64,000 nt of DNA, taken from contig NW_024067912.1 of the NCBI RefSeq assembly GCF_009389715.1, positions 1 through 64,000 of the forward strand, in the 5' to 3' direction. Positions 45,960-56,995 of the stretch are shown piece after piece. The notes beneath the pieces were generated by a model, which was given only the letters and a program-made list of their open reading frames with translations, did no database searches and was not told the origin of the DNA. This DNA is from Phoenix dactylifera. Lineage: Eukaryota; Streptophyta; Magnoliopsida; Arecales; Arecaceae. Numbering within the stretch: the first letter of the stretch is position 1; each line of letters begins with the position of its first letter. The position numbers and the translations under genes are program-made.

Positions 45960-46440
45960 GTGGGTAAGGGGTTCTACATGAAAACTATAAGGGACATGAT
46001 CCAGAACAAGCGCCGCCGCCTCATTCTCGGCTTCGATGACCTTCGTAACTTCAGCCTCGACTTCGCCCGAAGGTCAAATCTTCCCTTCCCTGCCCTATTA
46101 GATCTCTGTTTAAATCTTTCTCTAAAATTGCTTTGCTTGTTTCCTCCGGTCGTTTCAATCGATGCCATTTTACCCTAGTATATCTATGTTTGATTCCCTT
46201 TTGCACAAAAAAGTCTATTTTTTAAAATCTTTTTTGCACTCTGGTTCATTGGATCTTGTGAAAACCCTGCGATGGTACCAATTTAACGTGTAAATTGGAA
46301 TTTTTTTACGGTGTTTGAACGTGTGCTTGTTGGCTTGAGCGTGCCTTTTGGGTTCCACAAATTCACTTCTAGGGATCTCATGTCCTCCTTCATTGGTTCC
46401 ATGGTCTGCGTCGAAGGCATTATCACGAAATGTACTTATG
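45960..46440 (+). pseudogene. MCM3: MCM3 gene fragment (replicative helicase subunit)
   Basis: After the acceptor ATATTCAG, 45,960-46,072 encodes VGKGFYMKTIRDMIQNKRRR and LILGFDDLRNFSLDFARR with a donor GT after it. At 46,311-46,440 follows FERVLVGLSVPFGFHKFTSR and DLMSSFIGSMVCVEGIITKC. Both match the N-terminal part of plant MCM3. The exon that should link them (the segment between DFARR and GERVL) is missing or lost, the second block has substitutions at conserved places, and the sequence diverges after TKC. The AAA+ helicase core is nowhere in the window. MCM3 is part of the MCM2-7 ring that unwinds DNA at origins. Confidence 0.75.
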
Positions 46441-47618
46441 TCCAATCCCAATCCTTAACCGCTATCTGTAGTTCCATGCCTTTTCAAAATCAAATGCCTT
46501 GATAGTTTGCAAAATGGATTGCTTTTATTAATTAAGTTATTGAATTTTTGGATTGCCTCTAACCTATAATCAGATGACAATTTACACCTGTTATGTGTTG
46601 AGTTATTTATTTAGTGTGTATTCTAAACATTTTCTAATAGATGACAAATGATGATAACTGAGAATCTGGTGTCACTATGAGGTAGATGCTGCAGTCTTCA
46701 ATGTAGGCTAAAGAGACTTCAATGTAGGCTAAAGAGAATCCTTTTGGAGCAAATTCTGGATATCCTCAATCTGAAAAAGATGGTGATTTGTTTCAACCCT
46801 CAAAAGTGTATATTTGAGCTCTTGAAAACCTTGCATATCTGTATAATCCAAAAAACTAGTTAATCTTATAGCATGAGAGATTGAAGGCATCAACTTTGTA
46901 TGTTGTGATGCAATACAAAGCCAATGTTTTCATCATTATTTATGACTTGTTATTAACAAATGTGATTTCATGTTATTCCTTACTATGCCTCTAGGCTTAG
47001 GAATATCCTAAAATTTTACTTAATCTGGGGTAGTACTATGAAATTCGTTGTTCTTTGAAGAACGAGGACCATTATATGACCATTGCTCTGATCACTATAC
47101 CACATTATTGAGGCGGTATCTCATGGAAAAGAAGCTTCTGTCTTTGATCCTTTTTTGCTTAGCGAGGTCTTAGTTGGTTTTTATTTATTTGTGGACATTT
47201 TTTCTCAATATTTTTTGACAGTTCAATCTAGTTTTGAGAGTATGCAACTACAAATCTAGCTTTATAAGTGCATAGAAATAGAGAGTAGATTCATTGGAAA
47301 GAGCTTCACACATTTCAGAATTGAGAGTGGGACCATCCCTATTTGCTGTATATATATGCTTTTGATACTTTTCTCTGGGGAGACAACATATAAACTCCAT
47401 CAATGTAGCTTACCCATTAAGTAATTTATGGCCTTAGATTTAAAAACATCTTATGGTTAGTTTATTAGTTGCGATCATGAAGGTGCTTGAGTTCTTCAAA
47501 AAACAGATTTGCTTTTAGTAAAACCAAGGATGGATGCAATATTAAAATTTTCTGCTGTACTATATCCTACTTGCCTTACGCTGGTTATGCCTTGTGTTTT
47601 ATTCTTTTACTGGACAAG
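46441..47618. other. No gene recognised
   Basis: AT-rich DNA. A tandem copy of CTTCAATGTAGGCTAAAGAGA lies at about 46,695-46,738. A short frame near 46,736-46,800 (NPFGANSGYPQSEKDGDLF) looks coding-like, but I cannot place it. It is possibly intronic debris of the MCM3 fragment. Confidence 0.35.
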
Positions 47619-47623
47619 CTGTC

Positions 47624-49401
47624 TGTTGCCCAAGAAGACAACCCAAGAGGGGGGGTGAATTGGGTTTGAATTAATTGTCGACCAATTAAAAACTATGATT
47701 AGTAATTAACTAAATCTATTGCAGGCAAATTAGTTAAGTTACTAGATGAAGTGAATGAAGAGAGAGAGAGAAAACAGCAACCAATACAAACACAAACCAA
47801 TTTATAGTGGTTCGGAGCTAATCCTTGCTCCTACGTCCACTCCCCAAGCTTCACTTAGGAGTTCACTATAATTCCCCGGATTACAGCCGGTTGTTTTACA
47901 AGTTCACAACCCAACTTGTTGTTTTCGCGAGATCACAACGAACTCGGTTGGTTTTCACAGGCTCACCCACTAAAACCATCCGATTGTTTTTCCGGGATCA
48001 CAATCGAACCCTTACACCGTTGGTTTTAACTTCGGTTCACCAACAAACCTTACAACCCTTGATTCAATCCCCTGATTGAATCAAGTAAGAAATAGTTTGG
48101 AAAAAATTACAAAGAAAGCTTCTTAACAAGCAAATATTAAACAATATGAAAAGAGTAGAGTTAGAAGCCCTCAAACAGATTTTGGAAGAGGAAGAAGGGG
48201 CTTCTTGAACTCTGAGTCTCCTCTTTGAATGCACTGAAGATCTGAAATCAGAGGAAGAGCCTTGAATGCGAAGGGAAGACTTCTAGTTATGTATTGAATG
48301 CGGTTCTTCCTTCTTTTGCTTGTCTTTTCTCTTAAAGACTCTTAGTAGATGGAAAACACTTAATGCTCAGATGGAGTGACTCTCTTGGTGTCTACTACTG
48401 TTCACTCTGGCTATTTAAGCAGTCCCCTTTGAAAACTAGCCGTTAGACACTAATTTGTAGCCGTTCTGCACAGTTTGCAACTCCTGACAATGTATCCATT
48501 GGGGTCGGAGTCGACTCGCTCGATATGGAGTCGACTCGACGGTTGCTGGAGTCGACTCATGCTTTACTGGAGACGACTCGCCCACTGTTCAGGATTTGAA
48601 TTCCGTTCTGGAGTCGACTCGGCCAAACTTGGAGTCGACTCGCCAGTATCCGATGATGACTCGGCCCTCTGGAGACGACTCGTTCTCAGGGTTCTAGAGA
48701 TCTAATTTTCTGCATTTCTTTCTCGAGTCGACTCGGATCATCTTGGAGTCGACTCGGCTCTCAAAGCCCGAAAACTGATTCTCTATCTTTGGAGTTGAAC
48801 TGCCTTGGAGTCGACTCGGATCATCTTGGAGTCGACTCGGCTCTCAGAGCCTGAAAATTGATCCTCTGTCTTTCAGTCTGCTTTCCTCTGAGAGTCGACT
48901 CTTGCTTGTTTAGGAGTCGCCTCGCCAAACGTTGGAGTCGACTCGAACTCTTCTGGAGTCGACTCGGTAACAGAGTCCAGAATACACTTCTCTGTCCTTC
49001 TGTCTGTTACTCCTTGGAGTCGACTCGGTAAGCATCGGAGTCGACTCGAAACCGTTGGAGTCGACTCGGTGACAGGGTCTGAAATTTATCTTTCTGTCCT
49101 TCTGTCTGTTCTCAGTCGGAGTCGACTCGTAGTGTACCGGAGTCGACTCGAGCTTGTGCCAGAACTTCTGAAACACTTAGAGTCGACTCGTACTCTTCCG
49201 GAGTCGACTCGAGCTTCAGACTTTGGCTTAAATTAGTTCAATACTAGCCAAATGACTTTGAACAAAGGCTCGATGCTATTAAAGATAAATTCACATATAT
49301 TTGCCTGAAACACTAGATTGAATTCATTAGTACAACTTGAAATATACTCAAATGCTTTGAGCTCATCAAAATCAAATAGGGATATAACCAATCACTCCAC
49401 A
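47624..49401 (-). repeat. 3' LTR of E3
   Basis: 1,778 bp, homologous to 56,996-58,788. It has a TATA-like TTAAATA on the minus strand near 48,414-48,420. About 19 exact GAGTCGACTC palindromes lie between about 48,506 and 49,215, directly upstream of that box in element orientation. It shares its TGTTGCCCA start and its layout with the C2 LTR, though the overall sequence is much diverged. Confidence 0.9.
48506..49215. promoter_or_regulatory. Palindrome array GAGTCGACTC in E3 U3
   Basis: About 19 exact palindromes plus variants such as GAGACGACTC. Pairs are often separated by about 18-25 bp. The second LTR carries the matching array at about 57,881-58,600. Confidence 0.75.
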
Positions 49402-50339
49402 ATCTCCTTCTTTTTTATGATGACAAAACATTGAGTATTTGTAAAGTGAATTGCTCAACCAAAAGAAGATTTATAATAAAGTTTTGAAATGAATTCAAAT
49501 ATCTAGTCATTTAATTTATCCAAAATTGAAAAGTATGAAACAGTAAATCCTGAAGTTAAAGCTCCCCCTTTTATTTGAAATTATATAAGCCTTCATATCA
49601 TGCAATCAATTGTTTGGCTTATATGTATTTAATGAATTTGCTTTCTTAAGATTCCAGATTCTCCCCCTCAACATATGCATTCAATTTTGTTTGGGTTCTC
49701 TGAATTTTCTTTTAATGTCTCGAAGCTTTTGATCTTAAATTCTTACTTTCAGAGGGAAGAACTGACAATTTGTTCTTGAGTATGATTCAACTAATCTCCG
49801 AATATCCCTTGAATAGATTCTGGAGATTACTCCTTGAGGAGCCCCAACAGAGAGATAATGAGCCTCGAGGTATCGAATCCACTAAGAATAAATTACGTTT
49901 TGCTTTAAGGTTGTTCTTTTTAGGGATTTTCTTTACAATTCCATTCATATTTTCTCCTCCTTTTTGTCATCATAGCAAAAAGGGCATAATACATAGAAAG
50001 GTATTAGAACTCAAGAATGCATAATTTTGAAAGGAAATTTCTACTCATTGTATTAAATTCAAATTTGAGTACAAGTATGATTACATATTAAAAAAAATCC
50101 TCAAGGGACTGTACATCATAAAAACAGATAACAATACACTAATTTTTCTTCGTAGTGGAGGATGTGGCTCCCGTACTCAGTCTAGTGTGTTTGATGACCA
50201 TGCTTAACCCCTCATTGACGTTCCCTAGTTGTTCGAGGATCTCCGAGGTGGCCCTAGACTATGTCGAGGTGAACTGGGTCAGACTTTCTTGGAGGGTGTC
50301 AAGTTTGGAGATCAAGGCATGTGCTAGCCTTTCTGCACC
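49402..50339 (-). other. 3' untranslated part of E3 with polypurine tracts
   Basis: The first bases (atctccttcttttttatg) are the complement of the purine tract next to the 3' LTR. Further CTCCCCCT-type tracts lie near 49,562 and 49,661. No gene. Confidence 0.7.
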
Positions 50340-51635
50340 CTAACTTTGGCTACCAAGCTCATTTCTAATGCTATCTCGCATCTTCCTCGTGTCATCCTTT
50401 ACGTCACTCATATTCCAATATTGAGCTTGGACTAGGCTTCTGATGTTGTAGATTTCCTCCTTCAGGTCTGCAACCATCTTGGACACGGCTGCTAAGGAGG
50501 GAACGACGTCAGTGGAGGAAGCAGTCAGGGGACCTCGGAGCTCTCTCAACAAGTCATCTCTCAGCTCCCTCACAATCTCCTCTCTCATCTCCTGGAGTTG
50601 CTCAGAGCTGATCCGGACTTCCAGGGGCTGCTGAGGTGGTGGTGCAGTAGAGGGTCCAGCTGAAGTGGATGGGAATGAAGGACCAGAAGTGGAAGGAAAA
50701 GTGGGAGGAGCTATGTAGTGATCCTGGTCATGATCAGGACTAGGTGAATGATGGGTGGTAGGGTCGGATTGTGTGGATGAAGAGGTTCTCCTAACCCAGA
50801 CTCCTTCTACTTTATGGAAGCCCATCCTGTGAAGAGTCCCCTCACCCATACTATCAGTGTGCCTAAGGGAGCGTGTGGGTTCTCTCTCAAGGATAGGAAT
50901 CTCTAATTTTCTAAAAATAAGAGTAAAGAGCATACCATAGGGAAGACTTAGCCTAGGCTTATCTAAGGGTTCACAGAGATACCTATAGATTAGCTTTGGG
51001 AAGTTTATGGGAATGTCATGTAGGATGTAGAACATCAATGCTAGGTCCTTTTCTGAGACAAAGTCAAACCGACCATTCTTAGGAAAAAGGGTCCTAGATA
51101 TGATGCTCAGGAGGAGTCGCATTTCAACCGTAAGCTGATTTGCAGACACCTCCTCGAGGAGAGATTGGGGTGGTCTCCCTAAAATGGCCGTAAGGGCCTC
51201 TGTCCTATCTGTAGGATGTGTGGGAGCGATCCCATCGCAAGACAAGTGAAGGATCCTAGCAATGAGATCTTCGGAAATGAGAATGGGTACATTGCCTACT
51301 ACTCCTTGGACACCACCGCCACCCCTTGTGACGGTCCCATAAAATTCCCGAACTAACCCCGGGTAGGTGGGGAGGTAAAGAGAACAAAAATATTCTAGAC
51401 TTTGGGCTCTAAGATGATGCCCTAGGTTGAACCCTTCCCGGAAGAGAAAGTCAAAGTTGACTTTCCTTCCGGTAGAGACTGCCCTTCCGGCACACGGTTG
51501 CGAGGGAACCATCCTCGGCGGAGAAGAAACCGGAGGTGGTGGCCTCACGGGTTCGTTTCTCGCCTTGGACCGTCGCTCGGCGCCGCTTGCGGAGAGAGGT
51601 CTCTTCCGGCTCGAGACAACGACTTTTCTAGGCAT
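50340..51635 (-). CDS. Extra ORF of Sirevirus E3, plant-transposon-protein-like
   Basis: 431 uninterrupted codons in pol orientation, 450 bp beyond the pol end, in the place where some Sireviruses carry an env-like ORF. Residues 1-45 are basic and Ser/Pro-rich. About residues 58-250 form a globular domain (FDFLFREGFNLGHHLRAQSL, YPGLVREFYGTV, LSLPYGMLFTLIFRKLEIPI). This recalls the family annotated as putative plant transposon protein (PF20167). A Ser/Thr/Pro-rich linker follows at about 285-335. The C-terminal third has acidic and basic heptads suggesting a coiled coil (SEQLQEMREEIVRELRDDLL). I see no signal peptide or membrane segment, so it is not a typical envelope. Function unknown. The intact frame beside broken gag and pol is notable. 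Confidence 0.8.
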   Translation of the reverse strand: MPRKVVVSSRKRPLSASGAERRSKARNEPVRPPPPVSSPPRMVPSQPCAGRAVSTGRKVNFDFLFREGFNLGHHLRAQSLEYFCSLYLPTYPGLVREFYGTVTRGGGGVQGVVGNVPILISEDLIARILHLSCDGIAPTHPTDRTEALTAILGRPPQSLLEEVSANQLTVEMRLLLSIISRTLFPKNGRFDFVSEKDLALMFYILHDIPINFPKLIYRYLCEPLDKPRLSLPYGMLFTLIFRKLEIPILEREPTRSLRHTDSMGEGTLHRMGFHKVEGVWVRRTSSSTQSDPTTHHSPSPDHDQDHYIAPPTFPSTSGPSFPSTSAGPSTAPPPQQPLEVRISSEQLQEMREEIVRELRDDLLRELRGPLTASSTDVVPSLAAVSKMVADLKEEIYNIRSLVQAQYWNMSDVKDDTRKMRDSIRNELGSQS

Positions 51636-51810
51636 TTTAACCTAAAAATCGAGGGATGGACAAGAGAAATGGAAAAAAACCTGAGGGAAAGGACCTAGAA
51701 CGGGTCGAAGACGAGGTCGGAGACGCCTCTAGAGTTTTGGAACAGTGGCCGCCGAGAATAGAAGTGAGGAATAAACGTTTCGATTAGGGTTAAAAATCGA
51801 ATTTCCGACC

Positions 51811-51924
51811 TCGAGTCGACTCTGGTAAGTCGCAAGTCGACTCCTAAATATGCGTGAGTCGACTCCTAAATATGCGCGAGTCGACTCGCCCACGAGCCGA
51901 CTCTAAAATCTATTTGAGTCGACT
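51811..51924. promoter_or_regulatory. Internal GAGTCGACTC array upstream of the extra ORF
   Basis: Four exact palindromes and two one-base variants in 114 bp, ending about 175 bp upstream of the extra ORF start. This is the motif of the LTR arrays, found nowhere else inside the element. No clear TATA box lies between it and the ORF. Confidence 0.6.
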
Positions 51925-52084
51925 CGAACTCTGGCACATAATCAAAAACAAACTTGTTTTTACCGTGCCAAAGGAGAGAGTTATGGAAATATCTAAGATT
52001 TAAGATCAGATTTGATGACCATAGATAAGAAATCCTATATCTAACATAAGCTAATCATCAAAATTAATCATTTAGAGAGGAGTA

Positions 52085-53442
52085 TCACAAGAATGGATCA
52101 ATCACTCCTAACCCTCTTCTAAGAATGCAAAATCGATCTTCACTCAAGGATTTTGTGAAGATATCAGCAAGTTGATCATCAGTGCAAACAAATTCAAGCA
52201 TTACATCACCATTTAACACATGATCTCTTATGAAGTGATGTCTTATCTTAATATGTTTAGTTCTTGAGTGTTGAATTAGATTTTTAGTTAGATTTATTGC
52301 ACTTGTATTATCACAATTTATGGGAATCTTATCTTGTTTAATGCCATAATCTTCAAGTTGTTGCTTGATCCATAAAATTTGAGCACAACAACTCCCGGCA
52401 GCAACATATTCGGCTTCAGCCGTAGATAGTGCAACCGAGTTTTGTTTCTTGCTAAACCACGAAATTAAGTTTTCTCCTAAAAATTGACAAGATCCGCTGG
52501 TGCTTTTTCTATCAAGTTTACAACCAGCGAAGTCTGAATCAGTGTACCTTATTAAATTTAAGCTTGATTCTTTAGAGTACCATAGACCTATGTTTTTTGT
52601 TCCTATGAGATATTTAAAAATTCTCTTAACTGCAATTAGGTGTGATTCTTTAGGATTAGATTGATATCTAGCGCACATGCATACACTAAACATAATATCA
52701 GGTCTACTTGCTGTAAGATATAGTAAAGATCCTATCATACCTCTATACAGCTTTTGATCAACTGATTTACCTGATTCATCTTTGTCTAGTTTGCATGATG
52801 AGCTCATGGGGGTGCCAATTGCCTTATTTCCATCCATATCAAACTTCTTTAGCATTTTCTTGATGTATTTAGCTTGATTGATGAAAATTCCTTCCTTGGA
52901 TTGTTTGATTTGAAGTCCGAGGAAGTAGTTCAATTCTTCCATCATGCTCATCTCAAATTCACTCTGCATTAACTCAGCAAACTCTTCGCAAAGGCGATTG
53001 TTAGTAGCACCGAATAAATATCATCTACATAAATATGCACTACAAACATATTTTTGTTTTCCTTTTTCAAAAATAGAGTTGTATCAACATTTTCTCTAGA
53101 AAATTCATGGTCTAATAGAAATTTGCTAAGTCTTTCATACCATGCTCTAGGGGCTTGTTTTAGACCATAAAGTGCTTTGTTTAGTTTATAAACATGATTG
53201 GGGTATTGATGATTCTCAAAACCAGGAGGTTGTTCTACATAAACTTTCTCATTAATATATCCATTAAAGAAAGCACTTTTTACATCCATTTGGAATAATT
53301 TGAAATCTTTATTGCATGCAAATGCTAGTAACAATCTAATTACCTCAAGTCTAACTACAGGAGCAAAAGTCTCATCAAAATTTATACCTTCTTCTTGATT
53401 ATAGCCCTTTGGTACTAGTCTAGCCTTGTTTCTAAGTTCCAT
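52085..53442 (-). pseudogene. E3 reverse transcriptase and RNase H
   Basis: Minus-strand frame from 53,442: ARLVPKGYNQEEGINFDETF, then FQMDVKSAFFNGYINEKVYV, LYGLKQAPRAWYERL, and the catalytic IYVDDI. Directly after that the frame changes (about 53,005-53,015). From 52,969 it runs through SEFEMSMMEELNYFLGLQIK, YRGMIGSLLYLTASRPDIMF, and RNase H (GSCQFLGENLISWFSKKQNS, STAEAEYVAAGSC, DNTSAINLTKN) to a stop at 52,085. All RT/RNase H catalytic residues I can see are kept. The junction with integrase is scrambled. Confidence 0.9.
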
Positions 53443-54620
53443 ACTTTATTAGTTCCTATTATTGAATATTCAGTGGGTCTTTCAACTAAGTTCCATACTT
53501 TATTTTTTGTAAATTGGTTAAGTTTCTCTTGCATAGCATTTATCCAATTTACATCACTTTCAGCTTTTTCTATGTTCTTAGGTTCAAAGTGTGAGACAAA
53601 TGCAAGATGATTATTTAAGTTCCTTAGAGATGCTCTAGTTCTAACAGGTTGAGATGGATCATCTAAAATTAATTCTTTAGGGTGACCATGAGCATACCTC
53701 CAAGCCTTAGTAAGCCCATGATCAACATTTACCTCTTGGCTTGTTGAAGTTTCTCCAATTTGCTTCGGTACATTCTCTTGTAATTTCATATCATCTATCC
53801 TTTTCTCAAGTATTCCTGCATCATCATCAAGAGCTACTCTTTTACTAGAAGAGACATCATTAGTATCATCAAAAACAACATATATAGACTCTTCAATAAC
53901 AAGGGTTCTTTTGTTGAAGACTCTATAAGTTTTACTTGATGTAGAATATCTCAAAAAGATACCTTCATCAGATTTAGAATCAAATTTGCCTAAGTTATCT
54001 TTGCCATTATTATGAATGAAACACCTACACCCAAAAATATGAAAATAGTTTACTTTGGGCTTTCTATCTCTCCAAAGTTCATAAGGTGTTTTCTTTATAA
54101 TTGGTCTCAATAAAACTCTATTTAATATATGATATGACGTGTTAATGGCTTCTCCCCAAAAATACTTTGGGAGGTTACTTTCACACAACATGGTTCTAGC
54201 CATTTTCTCTAGGGTTCTATTTTTTCTTTCCACAACTCCATTTTGTTGTGGTGTCCTAGGTGCAGAGAAATTATGAGTTATCCCCTTTTTACTACAGAAT
54301 TCATCAAATAGATGATTTTCAAATTTCGTTCTATGATCACTCCTAATAGCTATAACTGAAGCATTTCTTGAGTTAGTTACTTCCTTATGAAATTTCTTAA
54401 ATACTGAAAATGCTTCATCTTTATGAGCTAAAAATATGACCCATGTGTATCTAGAAAAATCATCTACAATGACAAGGCCATACTTGTTTCCACCAAGGCT
54501 TGTGGTTCTAGTTGGTCCAAAAAGATCCATGTGAAGTAGTTCAAGGGGTCTAGCAGTAGAGACACAATTTATGGATTTAAAAGAACTTCTAGATTGTTTG
54601 CTATATTGACATGCTTCACA
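53443..54620 (-). pseudogene. E3 integrase
   Basis: The minus strand gives MDLFGPTRTTSLGGNKYGLV, IRSDHRTKFEN, and PQQNGVVERKNRTLEKMART: the D, D and E of the catalytic triad in order. The C-terminal part KVNYFHIFGCRCFIHNN follows. The usual G after SDH is Arg, and the frame ends in a short duplicated stretch (53,432-53,504). The HHCC region upstream has stops. Confidence 0.88.
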
Positions 54621-55130
54621 AATTTATTTTTCTCAAATTTTAGCTGTGGCAAACCAATCACAGAATCTCTTTTAACTAATTTTGATATTGTATCCATACT
54701 TGCATGACCTAATTTACGGTGCCATAACCAACTTGCATCATCAACTTTAGAATCACTAGCTACTAGGCAATGGCTATTATTGGCGAGATCTTCAAAATCT
54801 ACTACATAAACATTGCCACGTCTTATTCCTTTGAATACTAAGCTATTGTCAATTGAGTTGGTAATGATGCATAGAGATGGCTTAAACAGAACATCAAAAC
54901 CTCTATCACATAATTGACTAACGCTAAGTAAGTTATGCTTAAGACCATCTACAAATCGTACATTATGAAGGTTGAAAAGGTGATTTGTACTTTACCTATG
55001 CCAACGATGTAACCTTGGTTATCGTCTCCAAAAGTCACAGCACCTTCCTTTTTAGGCTCTAGGGTGAAAAATTGCTCCTTGTCACCCGTCATGTGTCTTG
55101 AGCAGCCACTATCCAAGTACCAACAGTTTT
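54621..55130 (-). pseudogene. E3 protease and pre-integrase region
   Basis: The minus strand has the protease signature WYLDSGCSRHMTGDKEQF at about 55,070-55,125 and EPKKEGAVTFGDDN just after. Further on, pre-integrase LGHASMDTISKLVKRDS lies near 54,670-54,720. Stops and frame changes separate the parts. Confidence 0.8.
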
Positions 55131-56947
55131 TGTCGACTTTGGTTGCAAGACACTCCTACACAAGGAAATCATACAATTTTAGGTACCCAAGTTTTTTTGG
55201 ATCCTTCAAGGTTAGTAATGTTGGTTCCTTTTGGAACCCAAACCTTTTTAATTTTTTTTTTAGCTTCTACTTTCCTATGATCACACACATTAGCTTTATG
55301 TCCTACTTTTTCACAGCAAACATGTTATATTTTTAGTTTTACTTTCTCCAGCTTTTACAAAAAAGTTTTTAAGAAACTTTTAAATATTCTTAGGCTTATA
55401 CCCTAAACCAGCTCTATTAAACACAGCTCGTTGATTATTAAGGATCATCTCCAATTTTTCAGAACTATATGTAAACTTTTCTACAATAGGTTTGTATTTT
55501 TCAAGTTCTTTTGTTAACTTCAGTTTTTCTGTTTTTAGTAAGTTTAAGTCTTTTGTAAAATTATCTTTTATAGTTTGTTTACTATTTTTAAATTCTGAAA
55601 CTTCCTTAGTTAGTCTTTCGTTATCTTTAATTAAGGTATTAGTTTTTTGAGTTAGCATTTGGTTGCTTGTTTTAAGTTCTAAATTTTCTTGGATGATAGA
55701 ATCCTTGTCCTTAATTAATTTATCGTACTTATGGAAGTGAGATTGATTAGTTAGTTTTAATTCTTTATTTTTAAGGTTTATTATCTTATATTCATCCATT
55801 AGTTCATTAAAAGCATCATACAATTCATCAAAGGTAAAATCTAAATGCGTTTCAGATATTACCTCATTATCATTTGCCATGAAGCAAAAAATTGCTTTTT
55901 TCTCTTGTTCCTCATCCGATGATGATGATGATTGATCGGAGTCTGTCAAGGTGGAGACAAGAGCTTTCTTCTTCTTGTATTTGCTGCCCTTCTTCAGCAA
56001 GGGACAGTCGATTCTGAAATGTCCCGGCTTCTTGCATTCATAGCAACCGATTTCCTCACTTTCTCTTTCCTTACCTTTGTCCTTGTTGTAGGAACTTGAG
56101 GAACCTCTCCTCTGATGAAAAGATTTCTTTCGGTTGATGAATTTTCTGAACTTTCACACGAGAAGAGCCTCATCTTCATCTCCCTCATTGTCTTCTTCTT
56201 CACTGCAGCTACTGCAAGAGGGATCCTTGTTAGAAGAAGTAGACTTAAGGACAATTACCTTTTTCTTGTGGGTGGACTCTTCTTCACTGTGTTGCTTCAT
56301 TGTGAGCTCATGTGTCATCAAGGATCCAAGGAGCTCCTCGAGTGCCAGCTTGTTCAAGTCTTTGGCTTCTTGGATCGCCGTTATCTTGGCTTTCCATGAC
56401 CTTGGTAAAGATCGAAGAACTTTCCTGATAAGATCACTGTTAGTATAACTTTTGCCAAGGCTTTTTAGGCCATTGACAATATCAGTAAATCTAGTATACA
56501 TGTACGTGATAGTTTCATTAGATTCCATTTTAAATAGTTCATACTTATGAACTAGCATGTTTATTTTGGATTCCTTGACTTGATTCGTGCCCTCGTGGGT
56601 CACTTCAAGTCTTTTCCATATCTCTTTTGCAGAATTGCAAGTAGAGACTCTATTGAATTCATTACAGTCTAAGGCACAATAAAGTACATTCATCATTTGG
56701 CATTTAGTTGTGCCTTTCTTCTATCATTGTCATCTCAATCTTTTTCAAGCTTGAGTATAGTAATGTTATCTACAAAAATAGAAGGAATGTATGGTCCATT
56801 AACTATTATGCTCCAAACCTCATAGTCTTGGGCTTGGATAAATATCCTCATCCTAGCCTTCCAATAGGTATAGTCGGTTCCATTAAAAAATGGAGGCCTA
56901 TGGGTGGATTGCCCCTCAATAAGAGAAGATCTAAAAGGGGTTGTCAT
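55131..56947 (-). pseudogene. E3 Sirevirus gag, broken
   Basis: The minus-strand ATG at 56,947 starts MTTPFRSSLIEGQSTHRPPF, then YTYWKARMRIFI. A frame change near 56,700-56,735 leads to NVLYCALDCNEFNRVSTCNS and MYTRFTDIVNGLKSLGKSYT. The CCHC knuckle CYECKKPGHFRIDC lies at about 56,010-56,055. A 206-codon frame (55,380-56,000) holds a Ser/Asp-rich patch and a long coiled coil (LTKEVSEFKNSKQT). The tail to about 55,160 contains WVPKGT-like Sirevirus motifs in shifted frames. Confidence 0.85.
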
Positions 56948-56980
56948 TTTGATCTTTTACTCTTTTATTATAAGAGCTCC

Positions 56981-56994
56981 AGCTCTGATACCAC
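56981..56994 (-). promoter_or_regulatory. Primer binding site of E3
   Basis: The plus strand reads GCTCTGATACCAC, the exact complement of a tRNA-Met primer site, immediately left of the LTR edge at 56,996. Confidence 0.85.
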
Positions 56995-56995
56995 T

